A stretch of DNA of 64,000 nt from Peptostreptococcaceae bacterium VA2 (GTDB lineage: Bacteria > Bacillota > Clostridia > Peptostreptococcales > Peptostreptococcaceae). This document shows positions 62,659 through 64,000 of this stretch, in pieces. The notes beneath the pieces are model-generated. The model had not been told where the DNA came from. It did no database searches and worked only from the letters and a program-made list of their open reading frames with translations. Within the stretch, counting starts at the first letter, position 1. Each line of letters starts with the position of its first letter. The stretch lies in assembly GCA_000686145.1 (NCBI GenBank), contig JMMB01000007.1, positions 1,984,001-2,048,000 of the forward strand, written 5' to 3'. The position numbers and the translations under genes are program-made.

Positions 62659-64000
62659 TATTTTTCACCCCCTACGTCTTCATTAAAGGTGTCTGTTAGT
62701 TCACTTTCTACACTTGATTGCATGTCGTAAACTTTTTTGTATACTCCACTTGTTTTTATTAGAGATTTGTGATTACCACTCTCTATTATTTTTCCATCAT
62801 CTAAAACTATAATATTATCACAACTCATAAGGGTAGTTATACGATGTGATATTATTATTACTGTACTATCTTTTACATGAGTTTTTAGCTCATGTCTAAT
62901 TTTTGCATCTGTTTCTGTATCTACTGCTGATAAGGAGTCGTCAAATACTATTATTGGACTATTTTTTATTAATGTTCTAGCTATAGCTACCCTTTGCTTT
63001 TGTCCACCAGATAAAGTTACTCCTCTTTCTCCTACTATAGTGTCATAGCCTTTACTAAAACCTAGTATATTTTCATGAATATGAGAAACCGTAGAAACAT
63101 GTTTTATAGCTTCAAAGTTTTCATATTCATTTATTTTAGACGCTATATTTATATTTTGTTTTATAGTCTTTGAAAACAAGAAAGGCTCTTGTAGTACTAC
63201 CCCTACGTTATGTCTTAAATAATCAAGCTTTATGTTGTTTATATTTAATCCATTTATTAATATTTCCCCAGAATTTTCATCTAGGTTATATAGCCTGTTT
63301 AGTAAATGTACTATTGTAGATTTTCCAGAACCAGTACCACCTAAAATTCCAAATGTACTTCCTTTTTGTATTTTAAATGAAACATCTTTAAGCACAGGTT
63401 TAGTCCCGTAGTAGTCAAATTTTACATTTTTAAATTCTATATCACCCTTCATATCTGGAGTAATAGCATTTTCACTATCTTTTTCTTCATCTGCATCTAA
63501 TATTTCTCCAATACGATCTATAGATACTCCTGCTTTACCCATTTCTGAGATAATTCTTCCAAGAGATCTTACTGGCCAAACTAACATAGAGTTATAGAAT
63601 ATAAATGCTAAAAGTTCTCCTAGTGTTAATGCCCCTGAAACTGTTTCAAAGCATCCAAATACAACTATAGACATAACTTGTAATCCTGAAAATAAATCTC
63701 CTATACCCCAATAGAAACTAAGTACATGCCCAAGCTTAATCCATAGTCTTGAAAATCCTATATTTTTTTCATCAAATCTTTCAATTTCATAAGACTGTCT
63801 ACCAAAAGCTCTTACAACTCTTACTCCTGTAAAGTTTTCTTGTACAAGTGCTGATAGCTCCCCTTCTGCTTCATCTGCAACTTTAAACCTCTTTTGTATA
63901 AGGCTATAAAATATCACAGAATAAGTAATTACTATTAATATAAAAGCTACTGCTATTAAGGATAGTTTTGCATTCATAGAAAACATTAGTGTAAGGGAAA
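62658..64000 (-). CDS. ABC exporter half-transporter, first subunit, 5' end outside window
   Basis: The frame is open to the right edge; 447 codons are visible, so roughly 130 N-terminal residues (helices 1-3) are missing. The remaining part has the last helices, then Walker A GGTGSGKSTI, signature LSGGQKQRVAIA, Walker B IIVFDDSLSAVD and H-loop ISHRITTL. The residue after Walker B Asp is Asp, not Glu (FDDSLS): a degenerate ATP site, typical of the one inactive site in heterodimeric exporters. The partner subunit has the canonical Glu. Confidence 0.9.
   Translation of the reverse strand, partial: SLTLMFSMNAKLSLIAVAFILIVITYSVIFYSLIQKRFKVADEAEGELSALVQENFTGVRVVRAFGRQSYEIERFDEKNIGFSRLWIKLGHVLSFYWGIGDLFSGLQVMSIVVFGCFETVSGALTLGELLAFIFYNSMLVWPVRSLGRIISEMGKAGVSIDRIGEILDADEEKDSENAITPDMKGDIEFKNVKFDYYGTKPVLKDVSFKIQKGSTFGILGGTGSGKSTIVHLLNRLYNLDENSGEILINGLNINNIKLDYLRHNVGVVLQEPFLFSKTIKQNINIASKINEYENFEAIKHVSTVSHIHENILGFSKGYDTIVGERGVTLSGGQKQRVAIARTLIKNSPIIVFDDSLSAVDTETDAKIRHELKTHVKDSTVIIISHRITTLMSCDNIIVLDDGKIIESGNHKSLIKTSGVYKKVYDMQSSVESELTDTFNEDVGGEK

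Overview
The window is AT-rich, with strong AGGAGG-type ribosome binding sites, GTG/TTG alternative starts, many U-tailed hairpin terminators, a T-box leader and an anaerobic (class III) ribonucleotide reductase. This points to a strictly anaerobic low-GC Gram-positive of the Clostridia, probably near Peptostreptococcaceae; the family placement is an inference from gene style and was not tested. I see no rRNA, tRNA, CRISPR array or intact insertion sequence.

Layout. 1-5.8 kb: nucleoside salvage (deoC, pdp, a BMP-type nucleoside-binding lipoprotein) next to a sensor kinase/AraC-type response regulator pair, with a two-copy direct repeat and a cre-like box ahead of the lipoprotein. 6.5-10.8 kb: nrdD-nrdG-dut, with NrdR-like boxes; nrdD is split by a 980-bp group I intron carrying a GIY-YIG homing endonuclease, inserted just before the conserved active-site Cys codon. 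11-17.3 kb: small regulators, a NatAB-like ABC exporter whose permease is fused to a CPBP protease, acetyltransferases (one decayed). 17.6-19.3 kb: a BrnQ-family transporter behind a Tyr/Phe-rich leader peptide and two tandem terminators that look like a translation-coupled attenuator. 19.3-26.5 kb: TetR-ABC and GntR(YtrA)-ABC operons and an MFS exporter.

27-35.2 kb: an exopolysaccharide synthase operon (wecB epimerase, membrane degenerate-GGDEF protein, DUF2334 deacetylase, family 2 glycosyltransferase, BcsB-like protein, TIM-barrel glycosidase). The GGDEF protein has lost its active site but keeps an RxxD inhibitory-site motif at the canonical spacing, so it looks like a PelD-style c-di-GMP receptor rather than a cyclase. 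This is the best candidate for an under-described system here.

35.3-43.8 kb: small unknown proteins, a TauE/SafE permease, a second GntR-ABC operon, a DUF4397 protein, a MATE exporter, a DUF218 protein and an ArsR/NifX-like pair. 43.9-58.1 kb is a decayed accessory region. It holds internally deleted remnants of peptide deformylase, an L,D-transpeptidase, TetR, an aromatic acid exporter, GntR, MerR, endonuclease IV and an ABC-F protein, plus a duplicated prolyl iminopeptidase with one dead copy. It also carries three copies of an unnamed repeat that ends in a terminator, a MITE-like inverted repeat, a solitary phage-type family B DNA polymerase, an OGG1-like glycosylase, a ferredoxin with a frameshifted NapH-like partner, a POT peptide transporter and trhO. 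58.2-64 kb: a T-box-controlled M20 amidohydrolase, a nitroreductase-family protein and a heterodimeric ABC exporter, the second subunit running off the edge.
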